From positions 532,294 to 596,293 of the forward strand of contig NZ_CANKZF010000002.1 in assembly GCF_947488515.1 (NCBI RefSeq): 64,000 nucleotides of DNA. Direction: 5' to 3'. Numbering within the stretch: position 1 is the first letter of the stretch; every line of letters starts with the position of its first letter. Shown in pieces: positions 38,190 to 48,298 of this stretch. The notes below the pieces were generated by a model. The model was not told where the DNA came from. It ran no database searches and saw nothing but the letters and a program-made list of their open reading frames with translations. A program made the translations under genes and the position numbers. Origin of the DNA: an uncultured Nocardioides sp. GTDB lineage: Bacteria; Actinomycetota; Actinomycetes; Propionibacteriales; Nocardioidaceae.

Positions 38190-38892
38190 CCGGGACGTCG
38201 TCGTACGCCGGCAGGGTCCAGTCGACCGGTTCGGCGCCCTGCTCCTCCAGCAGCCGGTTGACCGTGCTGAAGGGCTTCGACCCGAAGAACCCGCGCCGGG
38301 CGCTCAGCGGGGAGGGGTGGACCGACTCCACGCACGGCACCTCGCCGAGCAACGGCTTGAGCTTCTGCGCGTGCCGGCCCCACAGGACGGCCGCGCACGG
38401 ACCGCCGCGCTCGGCGAGCGCGGCGATGGCCCGCTCGGTGATCGGCTCCCACCCCTTGCCCTGGTGGCTGTTGGAGTCGCCCGGCCGCACCGTCAGGGTG
38501 CGGTTGAGCAGCATCACGCCCTGGTCGGCCCACGCCGACAGGTCCCCGTGGCGCGGCGGCACGATGCCGAGGTCGTCGCGCAGCTCGACGTAGATGTTGA
38601 GCAGGCTCGGCGGGAGCGGCCAGACGTGCCGCTCGACGGCGAAGCTCAGCCCGATCGGGTGGGCGGGGTTGGGGTAGGGGTCCTGCCCCACGACCAGGAC
38701 GCGTACGTCGGCGAGCGGGCGCTGGAACGCCCGGAAGACCCGGTCGGCGGCGGGCTGGTAGCCCCGGCCGGCGACGTCCTCGTCGCGCAGGAAGCGACCC
38801 ATCGCCGCGATCTGCTCGTCGACCGGCGCCAGCGCCTCCGCCCAGTCGGGGGCCACCAGCCCCTTCTCGACCAGCCCGGCGAGAGCGCTCAT
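38182..38892 (-). CDS. ung: Uracil-DNA glycosylase, family 1
   Basis: Base-excision repair enzyme of 236 residues that removes uracil from DNA. The water-activating aspartate is D71 in GQDPYP, and the catalytic histidine sits in [15 protein letters not shown], which also forms the DNA-intercalating loop. NIYVELRDD and [11 protein letters not shown] complete the uracil pocket. Its start overlaps the upstream decarboxylase by four bases, making ung the last gene of a four-gene operon. The 17-bp inverted repeat spans its stop. Confidence 0.95.
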   Translation of the reverse strand: MSALAGLVEKGLVAPDWAEALAPVDEQIAAMGRFLRDEDVAGRGYQPAADRVFRAFQRPLADVRVLVVGQDPYPNPAHPIGLSFAVERHVWPLPPSLLNIYVELRDDLGIVPPRHGDLSAWADQGVMLLNRTLTVRPGDSNSHQGKGWEPITERAIAALAERGGPCAAVLWGRHAQKLKPLLGEVPCVESVHPSPLSARRGFFGSKPFSTVNRLLEEQGAEPVDWTLPAYDDVPAR

Positions 38893-40337
38893 CGGGGTGG
38901 TCCTCCGAGTTCGGCGCGGACGGGGCGCTGGAGCCGGTCGAGGAACGCCACCAGCAGTGCCTCCCGCATCGCCGGCGACGCGACGTCGAGCATCGCGTTG
39001 ACCTCCGCCATCCGGCTCGGCAGCTCGAGCTCGCCGTCGGCCGACTCGCTCACGAGCCCCGATGCGGCGAGCAGGCCGTCGAAGTCGTCGTCGCCGAGCG
39101 CGGTCGGGTCGAGTGCCTCGATGAACCCGACCACGCCGGGGTCGACGGCCACCGGGCCGGCGGCCTGCGCCGCCGCCACGGAGGCGGAGAGCGCCGAGGC
39201 GAACTCCTCGACGTGCGCGTGCGTGCCGGCGCTCACGGACAGGTGGATGCTCGGCCCGTGATCCCCGAAGGACAGCTGGGGCTGGACGTACCACCCGCGC
39301 GCGACCAGCTCGTCGGTCAGGGTGAACGGGTCGCAGGACGGGTCGGTCGCCAGGGTCACGAGGGTGGAGTCGGGCGCCACCACCAGCCGGAGCGCCGGCT
39401 CGCCCTCGATGCACGCCACGATGGCGTCGACCGCGGCGAGGGCGCGCTCCGCGAGCGCGAGGTAGCCGGCGTCGCCGATGTGCTCGACGACCGCCCACGT
39501 GCCGGCGACGGGGCCGCCCGAGCGGGTCGACTGCGTCGTGGCGTTGAGCATCGTGTAGCCCGGCCACGCCGCGGAGGCGAAGAACTGCGGCTTGCGCAGC
39601 GCCGCGTCGCGGTGCAGCAGGAGCGAGGTGCCTTTCGGGGCGTAGGCGTACTTGTGGGTGTCGACGGAGATCGACGTGACGCCCTCGACGGCGAAGGTCC
39701 ACGGCGGCACCGGACGCCCCAGCCGGGCGGCGTACGGCAGCACCCACCCGCCGATGCAGGCGTCCACGTGGCAGCGGACCCCGCGGGCGGCCGCGGCCGC
39801 CGCGATCTCGGTCACCGGGTCGACGACCCCGTGCGCGTACGACGGAGCGCTCGCCACGACCAGCACCGTGTCGTCGTCGATGGCGTCGGCCATCGCCGCG
39901 GCGTCGGCCCGGAAGCCCGGCCCGACAGGCACGAGGACGGCCTCGACGCCGAAGTAGTGCGCGGCCTTGTGGAAGGCGGCGTGCGCGGTGGCGGGCAGCA
40001 CCATGCGTGGGCGTACGACGTCCGGGCGGCTGTCGCGCGCGCCCTGGACCGCCAGCAGGATCGACTCCGTGCCGCCCGACGTCACCGTCCCGACCGCGGA
40101 GGCCGGGGCGTCGAGGAGTCCGCAGGCGAAGCCGACGAGCTCGTTCTCCATCTGCAGCAGAGACGGGAACGCCGTCGGGTCGAGCGCGTTGGAGGCGGCA
40201 TAGGCCGCGACCGCCTCGCGCGCGACACGGTCGACCTCGGGGTCGCCGGAGTCGTAGACGTAGGCCAGCGTGCGGCCGCCGTGCACGGGCAGGTCCCGGC
40301 TCTGGAGGGCAGTGAGCCTCTGGATCGCGTCGGTCAC
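38889..40337 (-). CDS. PLP-dependent decarboxylase, sphingosine-1-phosphate lyase-like
   Basis: A 482-residue group II PLP enzyme. The cofactor motif [13 protein letters not shown] carries the Schiff-base lysine, and [12 protein letters not shown] and HVDACIGGW are next to it. This wording, and [14 protein letters not shown] in particular, resembles the sphingosine-1-phosphate lyase branch, which splits phosphorylated sphingoid bases into an aldehyde and ethanolamine phosphate. Other group II decarboxylases acting on amino acids remain possible. The GTG at 40337 overlaps the upstream transporter by four bases, and ung overlaps its end. Confidence 0.82.
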   Translation of the reverse strand: MTDAIQRLTALQSRDLPVHGGRTLAYVYDSGDPEVDRVAREAVAAYAASNALDPTAFPSLLQMENELVGFACGLLDAPASAVGTVTSGGTESILLAVQGARDSRPDVVRPRMVLPATAHAAFHKAAHYFGVEAVLVPVGPGFRADAAAMADAIDDDTVLVVASAPSYAHGVVDPVTEIAAAAAARGVRCHVDACIGGWVLPYAARLGRPVPPWTFAVEGVTSISVDTHKYAYAPKGTSLLLHRDAALRKPQFFASAAWPGYTMLNATTQSTRSGGPVAGTWAVVEHIGDAGYLALAERALAAVDAIVACIEGEPALRLVVAPDSTLVTLATDPSCDPFTLTDELVARGWYVQPQLSFGDHGPSIHLSVSAGTHAHVEEFASALSASVAAAQAAGPVAVDPGVVGFIEALDPTALGDDDFDGLLAASGLVSESADGELELPSRMAEVNAMLDVASPAMREALLVAFLDRLQRPVRAELGGPPR

Positions 40338-41686
40338 CGGACTGCTCCTTCCGCCGCCGCCACCTCGGCGGGGCCTCCAAGGGTGTACTGGCGCAGCCAC
40401 CAGAGGCTGACCAGCGTCAGGACCGCCGGCACGATCGAGAAGCCCAGCGCGATCGTCGTGAGTGCGGAGTCGGGCTGGCTGATGTCACGGCCCTCGCTCG
40501 ACAGGTAGCCGCCGAGCGCGAGCATCAGGGCGAAGAGCGCCGGGCCCAGGGCGAGGCCGAGCGTCTCGCCGGCCGTCCAGACGCCGGTGTAGACCCCGGC
40601 CCGGTTCTCCCCGGTCCGGGCGGCGTCCACGGCGGCGACGTCCGGCAGCATCGCCATCGGGAACACCTGGCAGCCGGCGTAGCCGACGCCGACGAGGCCC
40701 GTCGCCACGAACGTCCAGACGTCGTTGCCGCCCCGCGCCAGCACGGCGAGGCCGGCGCCCGCGGCGAGGAGCAGCGACGAGGCGACGTAGCCCTGCTTCT
40801 TGCCGACGCGCTCACCCCAGCGGGCCCACAGGGGCGTCAGCAGCAGCGCCGGTCCGACGAAGCAGACGAACAGGATGGTCGCCGCCGAGGTGCGACCCAG
40901 CAGGTCCTCGGCGACGTAGGCGACGCCGGCGAGCATGCACCCGGTGGCGAGCGCCTGCAGGACGAAGGTGGTGAGCAGCACCCGGAAGTCGCGGGCCCGG
41001 GAGACCACCTGCAGCTGCTGGCGCAGCGTGCCGGCACCCGCACCCACCGCCCCGATCGGCGCGTGCCGGGTGCCCCACCAGGCGGCGAGGACGCCGACGA
41101 GGATGACCGTGGCCATCACGACGCCCATCACGCGGTAGCCGTCGCGCCCGCCGACCGCGTCCCGGATCACCGGCGCCGTCGCGCCGGCCAGCATGATCGT
41201 GAAGGCGAGGATCGCGACCCGCCACGTCATCAGCCGGGTGCGTTCGTCGTAGGACGTGGTGATCTCGGCCGGCATGGCGACGTAGGGCACCTGGAAGAAG
41301 GCGTACGCCGACGCGGCGAGCACGAAGAAGACGAGCACCCACCCGGCCTCGAGCCACCGGCTGTCGAGGTCGGGCGCGGCGAAGATCAGCGCGAACGCCC
41401 CCGCCAGCATCAGCCCGGCACGGACCAGCCACGGGCGTCGCGGACCGGCCGGGTCGATCGTGCGGTCGCTGACCCGCCCGGCGACCGGGTTGAGGACGAC
41501 GTCCCACGCCTTCGGCAGGAAGACGATCACGCCGGCCCAGAGCGCGGCGATGCCGAGCTCGTCGGTGAGGTACGGCAGGAGCATCAGGCCCGGCACCGTG
41601 CCGAACGCCCCGGTCGCGACCGAGCCGCTGCCGTAGCCGATGCGTACGCCGAGCGGCAGCCGCCCTGCGTCGACCGACGTGCTCAT
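40334..41686 (-). CDS. GPH/MFS_2-type membrane transporter
   Basis: A 12-helix transporter of 450 residues in the glycoside-pentoside-hexuronide/MFS_2 family. The first helices have [20 protein letters not shown] and [16 protein letters not shown], the conserved NPxxGxxSDRT loop of the family. Related carriers move sugars, and in animals MFSD2A moves lysophospholipids. The neighbouring lyase-like gene makes a lipid or head-group substrate an option, but this is inference. Overlaps of four bases on both sides show tight coupling. Confidence 0.85.
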   Translation of the reverse strand: MSTSVDAGRLPLGVRIGYGSGSVATGAFGTVPGLMLLPYLTDELGIAALWAGVIVFLPKAWDVVLNPVAGRVSDRTIDPAGPRRPWLVRAGLMLAGAFALIFAAPDLDSRWLEAGWVLVFFVLAASAYAFFQVPYVAMPAEITTSYDERTRLMTWRVAILAFTIMLAGATAPVIRDAVGGRDGYRVMGVVMATVILVGVLAAWWGTRHAPIGAVGAGAGTLRQQLQVVSRARDFRVLLTTFVLQALATGCMLAGVAYVAEDLLGRTSAATILFVCFVGPALLLTPLWARWGERVGKKQGYVASSLLLAAGAGLAVLARGGNDVWTFVATGLVGVGYAGCQVFPMAMLPDVAAVDAARTGENRAGVYTGVWTAGETLGLALGPALFALMLALGGYLSSEGRDISQPDSALTTIALGFSIVPAVLTLVSLWWLRQYTLGGPAEVAAAEGAVR

Positions 41687-42846
41687 CGTCCACCCAGCGC
41701 GCGGGATCCGGCCGACCCGTAGCGGCGCGAGGGGTTCGAGCCGATCGTGCCGCGGGACGCCTTGGCCTTCGGCAGCGGGCCGCGCGACCACTCGTCCACC
41801 CACTCGTCGATGGCGGTCCAGGTCGTCGATCGGGCGGCCCGGCCGGTGAGCATGCCGAGGTGGCCGCCGGGCACGACCTCGAAACGCACCTGCGGCGACC
41901 CGGTCAGCAACGGCACCACGGCGCGTACGGCGGGCAGTGGGGCGATGCCGTCGGTGTTGCCTGCGAACACCAACGTCGGGACCGAGATCGATGCGAGGTC
42001 GATGGTCCGGTCGCCGATCTCCATGCTGCCGGTCGCGAGGGCGTTGCCCTTGACGAAGCGGTGGTAGAGCTGCCCGAACGTGCGGCCCGGGTAGGCGGTC
42101 ATGTTGGACATGAACCGGGTGACGGCCTCCATCTGGGCGAGGTAGTCGGTGTCGTCGAGGTGGGTCAGCACCGCGAGCGGCTTGGTGAGCACCTTCTGCG
42201 CGGAGGCGGCGGTGAAGGCCCAGTTGACGAAGGGGGTCGGCACGCCGCCGAGGACCCGGTAGGCGCGGGTGATGACGCCCCGGCCCTGCGTCAGGTTGAG
42301 CAGCGGCCGCACCGGCGCGACGAGCGGCACCTTGGTCACGTCGACCGGGGACCCCACGACGGTGATCGAGGCGATCGGCAGGTCCTGGCGATCCGCGGCG
42401 ACGAGGAGGGTGAAGATCCCGCCAAGGCTCCAGCCGACGAGGTGCACCCCGCGGCCGCCCGCGTGCTCGCTGACGACGCGGATCGCCTCGGGCAGCACCT
42501 CGTCGACCCAGTGCTCCATGCCCAGCGACCTGTTCTTGAACGAGACCTGCCCGTACTCCAGCAGGTAGGTCGGTCGCCCCTGCGTGACGAGGTGCTCGAC
42601 CAGGGAGCAGTCGCGGCGGAGGTCGAAGCACAGCGACGGCGCCGCCAGCGGCGTCACCAGCAGGACCGGGTCGCCGGTCTGGGGGACGCCCGCGGCCGGG
42701 CGGTAGTGGTAGACCTCGCGCAGCTCGCCGTCGTCGATCAGCGTCCGGGGCATCGGCCGCAGGTCGGCCAGCCCGCCGTAGAGCAGCGTGTGCGCGACGT
42801 TGCCGGCCGCGGCGACCACCTGGTCGGGCTTGGGGATGAGGTCCAT
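41683..42846 (-). CDS. Alpha/beta hydrolase resembling PHA synthase, with a serine nucleophile
   Basis: A 387-residue alpha/beta hydrolase. The architecture (TPLAAPSLCFDLRRDCSLVEHL, YLLEYGQVSFKNRSLGMEHWVDEVLPEAI) resembles polyhydroxyalkanoate synthases. The nucleophile elbow is GWSLGG with serine, not the cysteine found in PhaC. NTDGIAPL and VPGGHLGM give the remaining triad members. It is likely a hydrolase or acyltransferase on lipid-like esters. It is the first gene of a four-gene overlapping operon ending in ung. The ATG follows TAGATT by six bases. Confidence 0.82.
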   Translation of the reverse strand: MDLIPKPDQVVAAAGNVAHTLLYGGLADLRPMPRTLIDDGELREVYHYRPAAGVPQTGDPVLLVTPLAAPSLCFDLRRDCSLVEHLVTQGRPTYLLEYGQVSFKNRSLGMEHWVDEVLPEAIRVVSEHAGGRGVHLVGWSLGGIFTLLVAADRQDLPIASITVVGSPVDVTKVPLVAPVRPLLNLTQGRGVITRAYRVLGGVPTPFVNWAFTAASAQKVLTKPLAVLTHLDDTDYLAQMEAVTRFMSNMTAYPGRTFGQLYHRFVKGNALATGSMEIGDRTIDLASISVPTLVFAGNTDGIAPLPAVRAVVPLLTGSPQVRFEVVPGGHLGMLTGRAARSTTWTAIDEWVDEWSRGPLPKAKASRGTIGSNPSRRYGSAGSRALGGR

Positions 42847-42883
42847 GGGGGAAATCTACGTGCAGAAAAACTTCGGAGGCCGT

Positions 42884-42910
42884 GCATCCAGTCGGAGGGT
42901 TCGTCCGGAG
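42884..42910 (+). promoter_or_regulatory. Candidate SigK-type promoter before the fasciclin gene
   Basis: GCATCC (42884-42889) and CCGGAG (42905-42910) are separated by 15 bases. They resemble the CCATCC / CCGAAT elements of mycobacterial SigK promoters but neither is a perfect match. Downstream lies a secreted fasciclin protein and then an ECF sigma factor, so autoregulation is plausible. Confidence 0.3.
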
Positions 42911-42959
42911 AAGAGGGTGATGGGTGCTAACGGGCGCCCCAGACGGAAGGACCTCTCTC

Positions 42960-43598
42960 ATGAAGCGACGCGTTCCCGCCATCCTCGCCGCCTCGGCCCT
43001 CGCCCTGGGCGCGGTGCAGGCCACGGCCCCCGCCGCGAGCGCCAAGGCCGTCGGTGAGGACAGCCTCGCCGCCCTCCTCACCTCCGACGGCAACACGTTC
43101 GACAAGAACAAGAACGACTTCGACATCGTCACCGAGGCCGCACTGGCCATCGTCGCCGCCAAGCCCGACTCCCCGGTCGCGCTCCTGGCCGACGGCAGCA
43201 AGCGCCTCACGGTCTTCGCGCCCACCGACGAGGCGTTCCGCCTGCTGGCCAAGGACCTGACCGGCAAGACGATCAAGAGCGAGAAGAAGATCTTCGACGC
43301 GCTCGTCGAGCTCGCCGGCGTCGACACGATCGAGACCGTCCTGCTCTACCACGTCGTCCCGGGCAAGACGCTCACCAGCAACAAGGTGCTCAAGGCCAAC
43401 GGCGCCAAGCTGACCACCGCCCAGGGCGGCAAGATCACCGTCAAGGTCAAGACCAAGCCGAGCGTGAGCCTCACGCTCAAGGACCGCGACAAGAACGCCC
43501 AGGACCCGAAGGCCGTCCTCAAGGCCCTCGACCTCAACAAGGGCAACAAGCAGGTGGCCCACGGCATCGACCGGGTGCTCCGCCCGATCGACCTCTGA
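42960..43598 (+). CDS. Secreted fasciclin (FAS1) domain protein
   Basis: A 212-residue exported protein. The signal peptide runs from a KRR start through a hydrophobic core to an AAxA-like site near residue 27. The rest is one FAS1 domain: KRLTVFAPTDEAF matches the first conserved motif, LLYHVVPG the second, and DRVLRPI closes the domain. FAS1 proteins mediate adhesion; MPT70 and MPT83 of mycobacteria are of this type. The ATG at 42960 follows AAGGA. An ECF sigma and anti-sigma pair follows, as expected for a SigK-type regulon. Confidence 0.9.
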   Translation: MKRRVPAILAASALALGAVQATAPAASAKAVGEDSLAALLTSDGNTFDKNKNDFDIVTEAALAIVAAKPDSPVALLADGSKRLTVFAPTDEAFRLLAKDLTGKTIKSEKKIFDALVELAGVDTIETVLLYHVVPGKTLTSNKVLKANGAKLTTAQGGKITVKVKTKPSVSLTLKDRDKNAQDPKAVLKALDLNKGNKQVAHGIDRVLRPIDL

Positions 43599-43687
43599 GG
43601 CACGGCAGCACGGACGCCTGACGGGCGGAGAGCGAGATGACCGTCATCCCGTTCTCCGCCCGCGCGGCACGCCGGTACGGTGGCCCG

Positions 43688-44278
43688 GTGGTCACCGAGG
43701 CGATGGCGTTCGAGGGCGAGCAGGGCGCCGGCGTCCAGGCGCTCGCCGCTCGACTCGTCGCGGGCGAGGAGACCGCCCTCGAGGAGGTCTACGACCGGTG
43801 GTCGGCCCTCGTGCACACCTACGCGCTCCGTGCCCTGCGCGATCCTCATGATGCCGAGGAGGTCACCCAGCAGGTGTTCGTCGCTGCGTGGCGCAGCCGG
43901 CACACGCTGACCCCGAGCCCCTCCGCCCTCCCCGCCTGGCTGGTGGGGATCGCCCGCCACAAGGTGGCCGACGTACGAGCGGCCAGGGCCCGCGACGCCG
44001 GCAGGCTCGCGGCCGTGGTGTCGCTCCCCGGCGCCCACGACGACGTCCACCAATCCGCCGACGAGGACGTCGCCGAACGACTGGTGGTCCGACAGGCCGT
44101 CGAGGACCTGCCCGATCCCCGCCGCACCATCATGTTCCTCGCCTTCTGGGAGGGACACAGCCACGCCGAGATCGCCGAGAAGGTCGGCCTGCCCCTCGGC
44201 ACCGTGAAGAGCCACGTACGCCGTGGCCTGATGAAGCTCCACCAGCAGCTCGAGGGGGTGCGCCATGAGTCACGCTGA
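43688..44278 (+). CDS. ECF sigma factor (SigK-like)
   Basis: About 196 residues of a group IV sigma factor. Region 2 (YDRWSALVHTYALRALRDPHDAEE) binds the -10 and core. Region 4 (VEDLPDPRRTIMFLAFWEGHSHAEIAEKVGLPLGTVKSHVRRG) contacts the -35. GTG 43688 is preferred because TACGGT lies six bases before it, although an ATG at 43637 gives a longer form with a poor sigma-like extension. It overlaps the anti-sigma gene by 14 bases. Given the neighbouring fasciclin and RskA-like genes, it is probably a SigK homologue. Confidence 0.9.
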   Translation: MVTEAMAFEGEQGAGVQALAARLVAGEETALEEVYDRWSALVHTYALRALRDPHDAEEVTQQVFVAAWRSRHTLTPSPSALPAWLVGIARHKVADVRAARARDAGRLAAVVSLPGAHDDVHQSADEDVAERLVVRQAVEDLPDPRRTIMFLAFWEGHSHAEIAEKVGLPLGTVKSHVRRGLMKLHQQLEGVRHESR

Positions 44279-44981
44279 TCCCGAGCAGCTCGCCGGGCTC
44301 GCCCTCGACCCCACCGACGTCCCCGTCGACGTGCGCGAGCACGTCGAGACGTGCCCCGAGTGCGCGGGGCTGGTCGCCGCGTTCACCGGCGCACGCCGCC
44401 GCGCCGGCGCCGACGCCCTGGTCCCGCCCCCAGCTGAGCTGCGCGCGAAGGTGATGGCGGAGGTCCGGTCGGGCGACGCCCCGCCGGCGTCGCTGCCCGC
44501 CCGCGCCGAGCCGGCGCCCCGTCGCGGCGTGCCGCTGTGGCTGGCCGGCATCGCCGCCGCGCTCGCCCTCCTCGCCGGAGTCGGCCTCGGGCGCCTCGGC
44601 ACCGGGACGGACGAGAGCCCTGAGGCGGTCACCCCCCCGGCCGACACCGGGACCGTGGTGGCCGCGACCCCGCTCACCGCCCTCGACAGCGACGCCGCGC
44701 GCGGCGAGGCGAGCGCCGTGAAGACCGACGACACCTTCAACATCCGGGTCAGCGCGAGCGAGCTCGGCGACGAGCCCGGCGTTCACGAGGTGTGGCTCAT
44801 CAACGTCGACGGCGAGCGGATGATCTCCATCGGCCTGCTCGCCTCGGGCGACGAGGGGGAGTTCGCCGTCCCCATGGACCTCATCGACGAGGGCTACCGC
44901 ATCGTCGACATCTCCGTCGAGCCCGACGACGGCGACCCCACCCACTCAGGGGTGAGCATCGCGCGCGGTGAGCTCGCCTGA
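44265..44981 (+). CDS. Anti-sigma factor, RskA-like with zinc-finger motif
   Basis: A 238-residue transmembrane anti-sigma factor. The N-terminal cytoplasmic part has the anti-sigma zinc-finger pattern HVETCPEC (HxxxCxxC). A single membrane helix spans ~86-106. The extracellular part ends in the RskA/anti-sigma-K domain (GVHEVWLINVDGERMISIGLL). It should hold the sigma factor at the membrane until a signal releases it. It overlaps the sigma gene by 14 bases, which ensures equimolar synthesis. Confidence 0.88.
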   Translation: MSHADPEQLAGLALDPTDVPVDVREHVETCPECAGLVAAFTGARRRAGADALVPPPAELRAKVMAEVRSGDAPPASLPARAEPAPRRGVPLWLAGIAAALALLAGVGLGRLGTGTDESPEAVTPPADTGTVVAATPLTALDSDAARGEASAVKTDDTFNIRVSASELGDEPGVHEVWLINVDGERMISIGLLASGDEGEFAVPMDLIDEGYRIVDISVEPDDGDPTHSGVSIARGELA

Positions 44982-45040
44982 CCCCTCCATCGGGACGGTC
45001 TGTCCTCGACAACCCGTCACGGGAGGGCTAGGAACGGGTC

Positions 45041-46603
45041 ATGAAGTGGAGGTACGCCATCCTCGGCGGCACGGCAGCGGCGGCGGCCGCGACGACCGTG
45101 CACGACCTGGTCCAGACGAAGCACGCGATCGTCCGCAACTTCCCGGTGATCGGGCACGCCCGCTTCTTCCTGGAGAGGTTCGGGCCCGAGCTGCGGCAGT
45201 ACATCGTCACCAGCAACGACGAGGAGCGCCCGTTCAGCCGTGACCAGCGGCGCTGGGTCTACGCCAGCTCGAAGCTGGAGAACAACTACTTCGGCTTCGG
45301 CACCGACAACGACGTCGAGCGCGTCGCGGGCTACCCGATCATCAAGCACCGCACCTTCACCGGTCCGGGGGCGGCCACGATGCCGCACGCGCAGGAGGAG
45401 ATCGTGCTGCCCTGCGCCAAGGTGATGGGCGCCGCCCGCGGTCGTACGCACGCCTTCCGGCCCTCCTCGGTCGTCAACATCTCCGGCATGAGCTTCGGCT
45501 CGCTGTCGGGCAAGGCCATCGAGGCGCTCAACAAGGGCGCGGCCATGGCCGGCTGCTTCCAGAACACCGGCGAGGGCGCCCTGTCGCCCCACCACCGCAA
45601 CGGCGGCGACATCGTCTTCCAGATCGGCACCTCCTACTTCGGCTGCCGCGACGAGCACGGCCGCTTCGACATGGCACGACTTGTCGACGTGGTGCAGTCG
45701 GCACCGGTGCGGGCGATCGAGGTCAAGCTCAGCCAGGGCGCCAAGCCCGGCCTCGGCGGCATGCTCCCCGGCGAGAAGGTGAGCAGGGAGATCGCCGAGA
45801 TCCGTGGCATCGAGGAGGGCAAGGACTGCGCGTCACCCAGCCGCCACACCGTCTTCCACGACATCGACTCCATGCTCGACTTCGTCGAGTCCGTGGCGCA
45901 GGCCACCGGCCTGCCGGTCGGGATCAAGTCGGCGGTCGGCAACCTGACGATGTGGGACGAGCTCGTCGAGGAGATGGGGTCCGGGACGCGCGGCCTCGAC
46001 TTCGTCAACGTCGACGGGGGCGAGGGTGGCACGGGCGCCGCGCCGATGATCTTCGCCGACTCCGTGGCCTACCCGTTCCGCATCGGCTTCAGCGAGGTGT
46101 GGCGCCGGTTCGCGGCCGCCGGCCTCAGCGACGACGTCGTGTTCGTCGGTGCGGGCAAGCTCGGCGTGCCGGAGAACGCCGTGGTCGCCTTCGCGCTCGG
46201 CGCCGACATGGTCAGCGTGGGGCGTGAGGCGATGCTGTCCATCGGTTGCATCCAGGCCCAGAAGTGCCACACCGACCACTGCCCGGTCGGCATCGCGACG
46301 CAGAACCCGCGCTACACGCGAGGCCTCGACGTGACCCTCAAGAGCGTCCGGGCGGCCAACTACGTCCGCTCGCTGCGACGTGACCTGCTCAAGGTCTCCG
46401 AGGCGATCGGCGTGGTCCACCCCGGGCTGATCTCGCCGCGCGACATCGACATCCTCGACGGGACGCGGTCCGCGGTGGGCCTCGGTGAGGTCTACGGCTA
46501 CGACCCGACGTGGCCGCGCCTCGGCGCGCACCTGGTGAGCGAGATCGAGGCGATCATGGTCGCCCAGGACGAGACCGCACCGTCACGACGCACCCCCGCC
46601 TGA
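45041..46603 (+). CDS. FMN-binding glutamate synthase family protein
   Basis: A 520-residue flavoprotein. It has a short N-terminal hydrophobic segment, then a TIM-barrel domain like the large subunit of glutamate synthase. The FMN-binding VDGGEGGTGAAPM and the iron-sulfur motif CIQAQKCHTDHCPVG are clear. It lacks the amidotransferase domain of GltB, so it is a synthase-like oxidoreductase of unknown substrate, not a complete glutamate synthase. The ATG follows TAGGAA by six bases. A stem-loop separates it from otsA. Confidence 0.87.
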   Translation: MKWRYAILGGTAAAAAATTVHDLVQTKHAIVRNFPVIGHARFFLERFGPELRQYIVTSNDEERPFSRDQRRWVYASSKLENNYFGFGTDNDVERVAGYPIIKHRTFTGPGAATMPHAQEEIVLPCAKVMGAARGRTHAFRPSSVVNISGMSFGSLSGKAIEALNKGAAMAGCFQNTGEGALSPHHRNGGDIVFQIGTSYFGCRDEHGRFDMARLVDVVQSAPVRAIEVKLSQGAKPGLGGMLPGEKVSREIAEIRGIEEGKDCASPSRHTVFHDIDSMLDFVESVAQATGLPVGIKSAVGNLTMWDELVEEMGSGTRGLDFVNVDGGEGGTGAAPMIFADSVAYPFRIGFSEVWRRFAAAGLSDDVVFVGAGKLGVPENAVVAFALGADMVSVGREAMLSIGCIQAQKCHTDHCPVGIATQNPRYTRGLDVTLKSVRAANYVRSLRRDLLKVSEAIGVVHPGLISPRDIDILDGTRSAVGLGEVYGYDPTWPRLGAHLVSEIEAIMVAQDETAPSRRTPA

Positions 46604-46621
46604 GCCTCGGTCCACCGAGGC
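46604..46621. terminator. Stem-loop between the GltS-like gene and otsA
   Basis: GCCTCGG (46604-46610) pairs with CCGAGGC (46615-46621) around a TCCA loop just after the stop at 46603. It is symmetric, so it may stop both convergent transcripts. Confidence 0.55.
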
Positions 46622-46649
46622 CGGGCCGAGCGGGGGAGCAGGACGGCGG

Positions 46650-48092
46650 TCAGCGCGAGCGCGACTCGCGCACCGTCTTGTCGTGGTGCTCGGGCAGGTC
46701 CTCGAGCTCTCGCAGGAAGTCGGCGGCCCACTTCGCGACGTCGTGCTGGACGACGGTCCTGCGCATCGCCCGCATCCGCCGCGACGTCTCCTTCTTGTCC
46801 GCGGCGAAGGCGTCGAGCAGCGCGGACTTCATCCCGTCGATGTCGTAGGGGTTGACCAGCCAGGCCTGTCGCAGCTCCTGCGCCGCGCCGGCGAACTCCG
46901 ACAGCACCAGGGCGCCGTCGTCCTCGAACCGGCAGGCGACGTACTCCTTGGCGACGAGGTTCATCCCGTCGCGGAACGGGGTCACCACCATGACGTCGGC
47001 CGCCCGGTAGAACGCGGCCATCTCCTCGCGGGGGTAGGAGTTGTGGAGGTAGTGGATGGCCGGGTTGCCGATCTTGCCGTGGTCGCCGTTGATCCGGCCG
47101 ACGAGCATCTCGATGTCGTCGCGCAGGATGCGGTACTGCTCCACGCGCTCGCGAGAGGGCGTCGCGACCTGCACGAAGACGGCGTCCTCGACGTCGAGGT
47201 GCCCGTCGCGCACGAGCTCGCCGAACGCCCGCAGCCGGGAGTAGATGCCCTTGGTGTAGTCGAGCCGGTCGACGCCCAGGAAGATGCGCCGCGGGTTGCC
47301 GAGCGCCTCGCGGATCTCGGCGGCCCGCTCCGCCACCGCCTCCGAGCGGGCCAGCTCCTCGAACCCGGCCGTGTCGATCGAGATCGGGAACGCGGTCGCC
47401 TTCACGGGCCGACCGTCCGGGAGGTAGATGGTGTCGCGGTGGGTCTTGTGGCCCACCCGGCTGCGCACGAGGCGTACGAAGTTGGCGGCCGCACCCGGCA
47501 GCTGGAAGCCGATCAGGTCCGCGCCCAGGAGCCCCTCGAGGATCTGGCGGCGCCACGGCAGCTGGGAGAAGAGCTCGGCCGGCGGGAAGGGGATGTGGAG
47601 GTAGAACCCGATGCGCAGGTCGGGCCGGGAGGCGCGCAGCATCTGCGGCACCAGCTGGAGCTGGTAGTCCTGCACCCACACGGTCGCGCCCTCGGCCGCC
47701 ACCTCGGCGGCCCGGTCGGCGAAGCGTTGGTTGACCGCGACGTAGGAGTCCCACCACTCGCGGTGGAACTCCGGCTTGGCGATGACGTCGTGGTAGAGCG
47801 GCCAGAGCGTGCCGTTGGAGAACCCCTCGTAGAACTCCTCGACCTCCCGGGCGCTCAACGCGACGGGGATCAGGGAGAGCCCGTTCTCCTCGAACGGCTC
47901 GAACTCGTCGTCGTCGGCCGAGCCGGGCCAGCCGATCCACGCGCCGTCGTTGGCCCGCAGCACCGGCTCGAGGGCGGTGACGAGCCCGCCGGGGGAGGGC
48001 CGCCACGACACCGAGCCGTCCGGCTGGCGCACCCGGTCCACGGGCAGCCGGTTGGCCACGATCACGAGGTCTGCCTGCGCCGCTGCACTCAC
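46650..48092 (-). CDS. otsA: Trehalose-6-phosphate synthase
   Basis: A 480-residue GT20 glycosyltransferase that makes trehalose-6-phosphate from UDP-glucose and glucose-6-phosphate. Visible motifs: [11 protein letters not shown], the N-terminal glucose-6-phosphate loop; [46 protein letters not shown]; and [17 protein letters not shown]. The GTG at 48092 is chosen over the upstream start because TAGGGT lies seven bases upstream. otsB lies nearby on the opposite strand, completing the pathway to trehalose. Confidence 0.95.
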   Translation of the reverse strand: MSAAAQADLVIVANRLPVDRVRQPDGSVSWRPSPGGLVTALEPVLRANDGAWIGWPGSADDDEFEPFEENGLSLIPVALSAREVEEFYEGFSNGTLWPLYHDVIAKPEFHREWWDSYVAVNQRFADRAAEVAAEGATVWVQDYQLQLVPQMLRASRPDLRIGFYLHIPFPPAELFSQLPWRRQILEGLLGADLIGFQLPGAAANFVRLVRSRVGHKTHRDTIYLPDGRPVKATAFPISIDTAGFEELARSEAVAERAAEIREALGNPRRIFLGVDRLDYTKGIYSRLRAFGELVRDGHLDVEDAVFVQVATPSRERVEQYRILRDDIEMLVGRINGDHGKIGNPAIHYLHNSYPREEMAAFYRAADVMVVTPFRDGMNLVAKEYVACRFEDDGALVLSEFAGAAQELRQAWLVNPYDIDGMKSALLDAFAADKKETSRRMRAMRRTVVQHDVAKWAADFLRELEDLPEHHDKTVRESRSR

Positions 48093-48216
48093 GCCCGCAA
48101 CCCTAGCGACGGCCGGTGAGACGCAGACCACCCCGCGGTGTCCCCGCCTCCCCGGTCGGGCAGGCGCGCTCCACGAGACCGCCGCAGGTTTTGTCCAGAC
48201 GACTCGCCGGAGGCGA

Positions 48217-48246
48217 ATGACATCGTTGTCGTTCGTCGCCTAGACT
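48217..48246 (+). promoter_or_regulatory. Promoter candidate for the DUF3263 gene
   Basis: ATGACA (48217-48222) and TAGACT (48241-48246) are separated by 18 bases. Transcription would start near 48253 and give a ~45-base leader containing GAGGAGGAG before the ATG at 48299. The ~200-base gap before it otherwise holds no recognised element. Confidence 0.55.
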
Positions 48247-48298
48247 CGTCCTCGTCCACCCGGTCACGGGTGGTGCGGGGTCGAGGAGGAGATGTCCG

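Noticed and set aside
43637-43687. Longer ECF sigma factor starting at ATG 43637
   Set aside because: Sequence before GTG 43688 lacks sigma-like character, and TACGGT six bases before GTG 43688 gives a better start; the longer form is not excluded.
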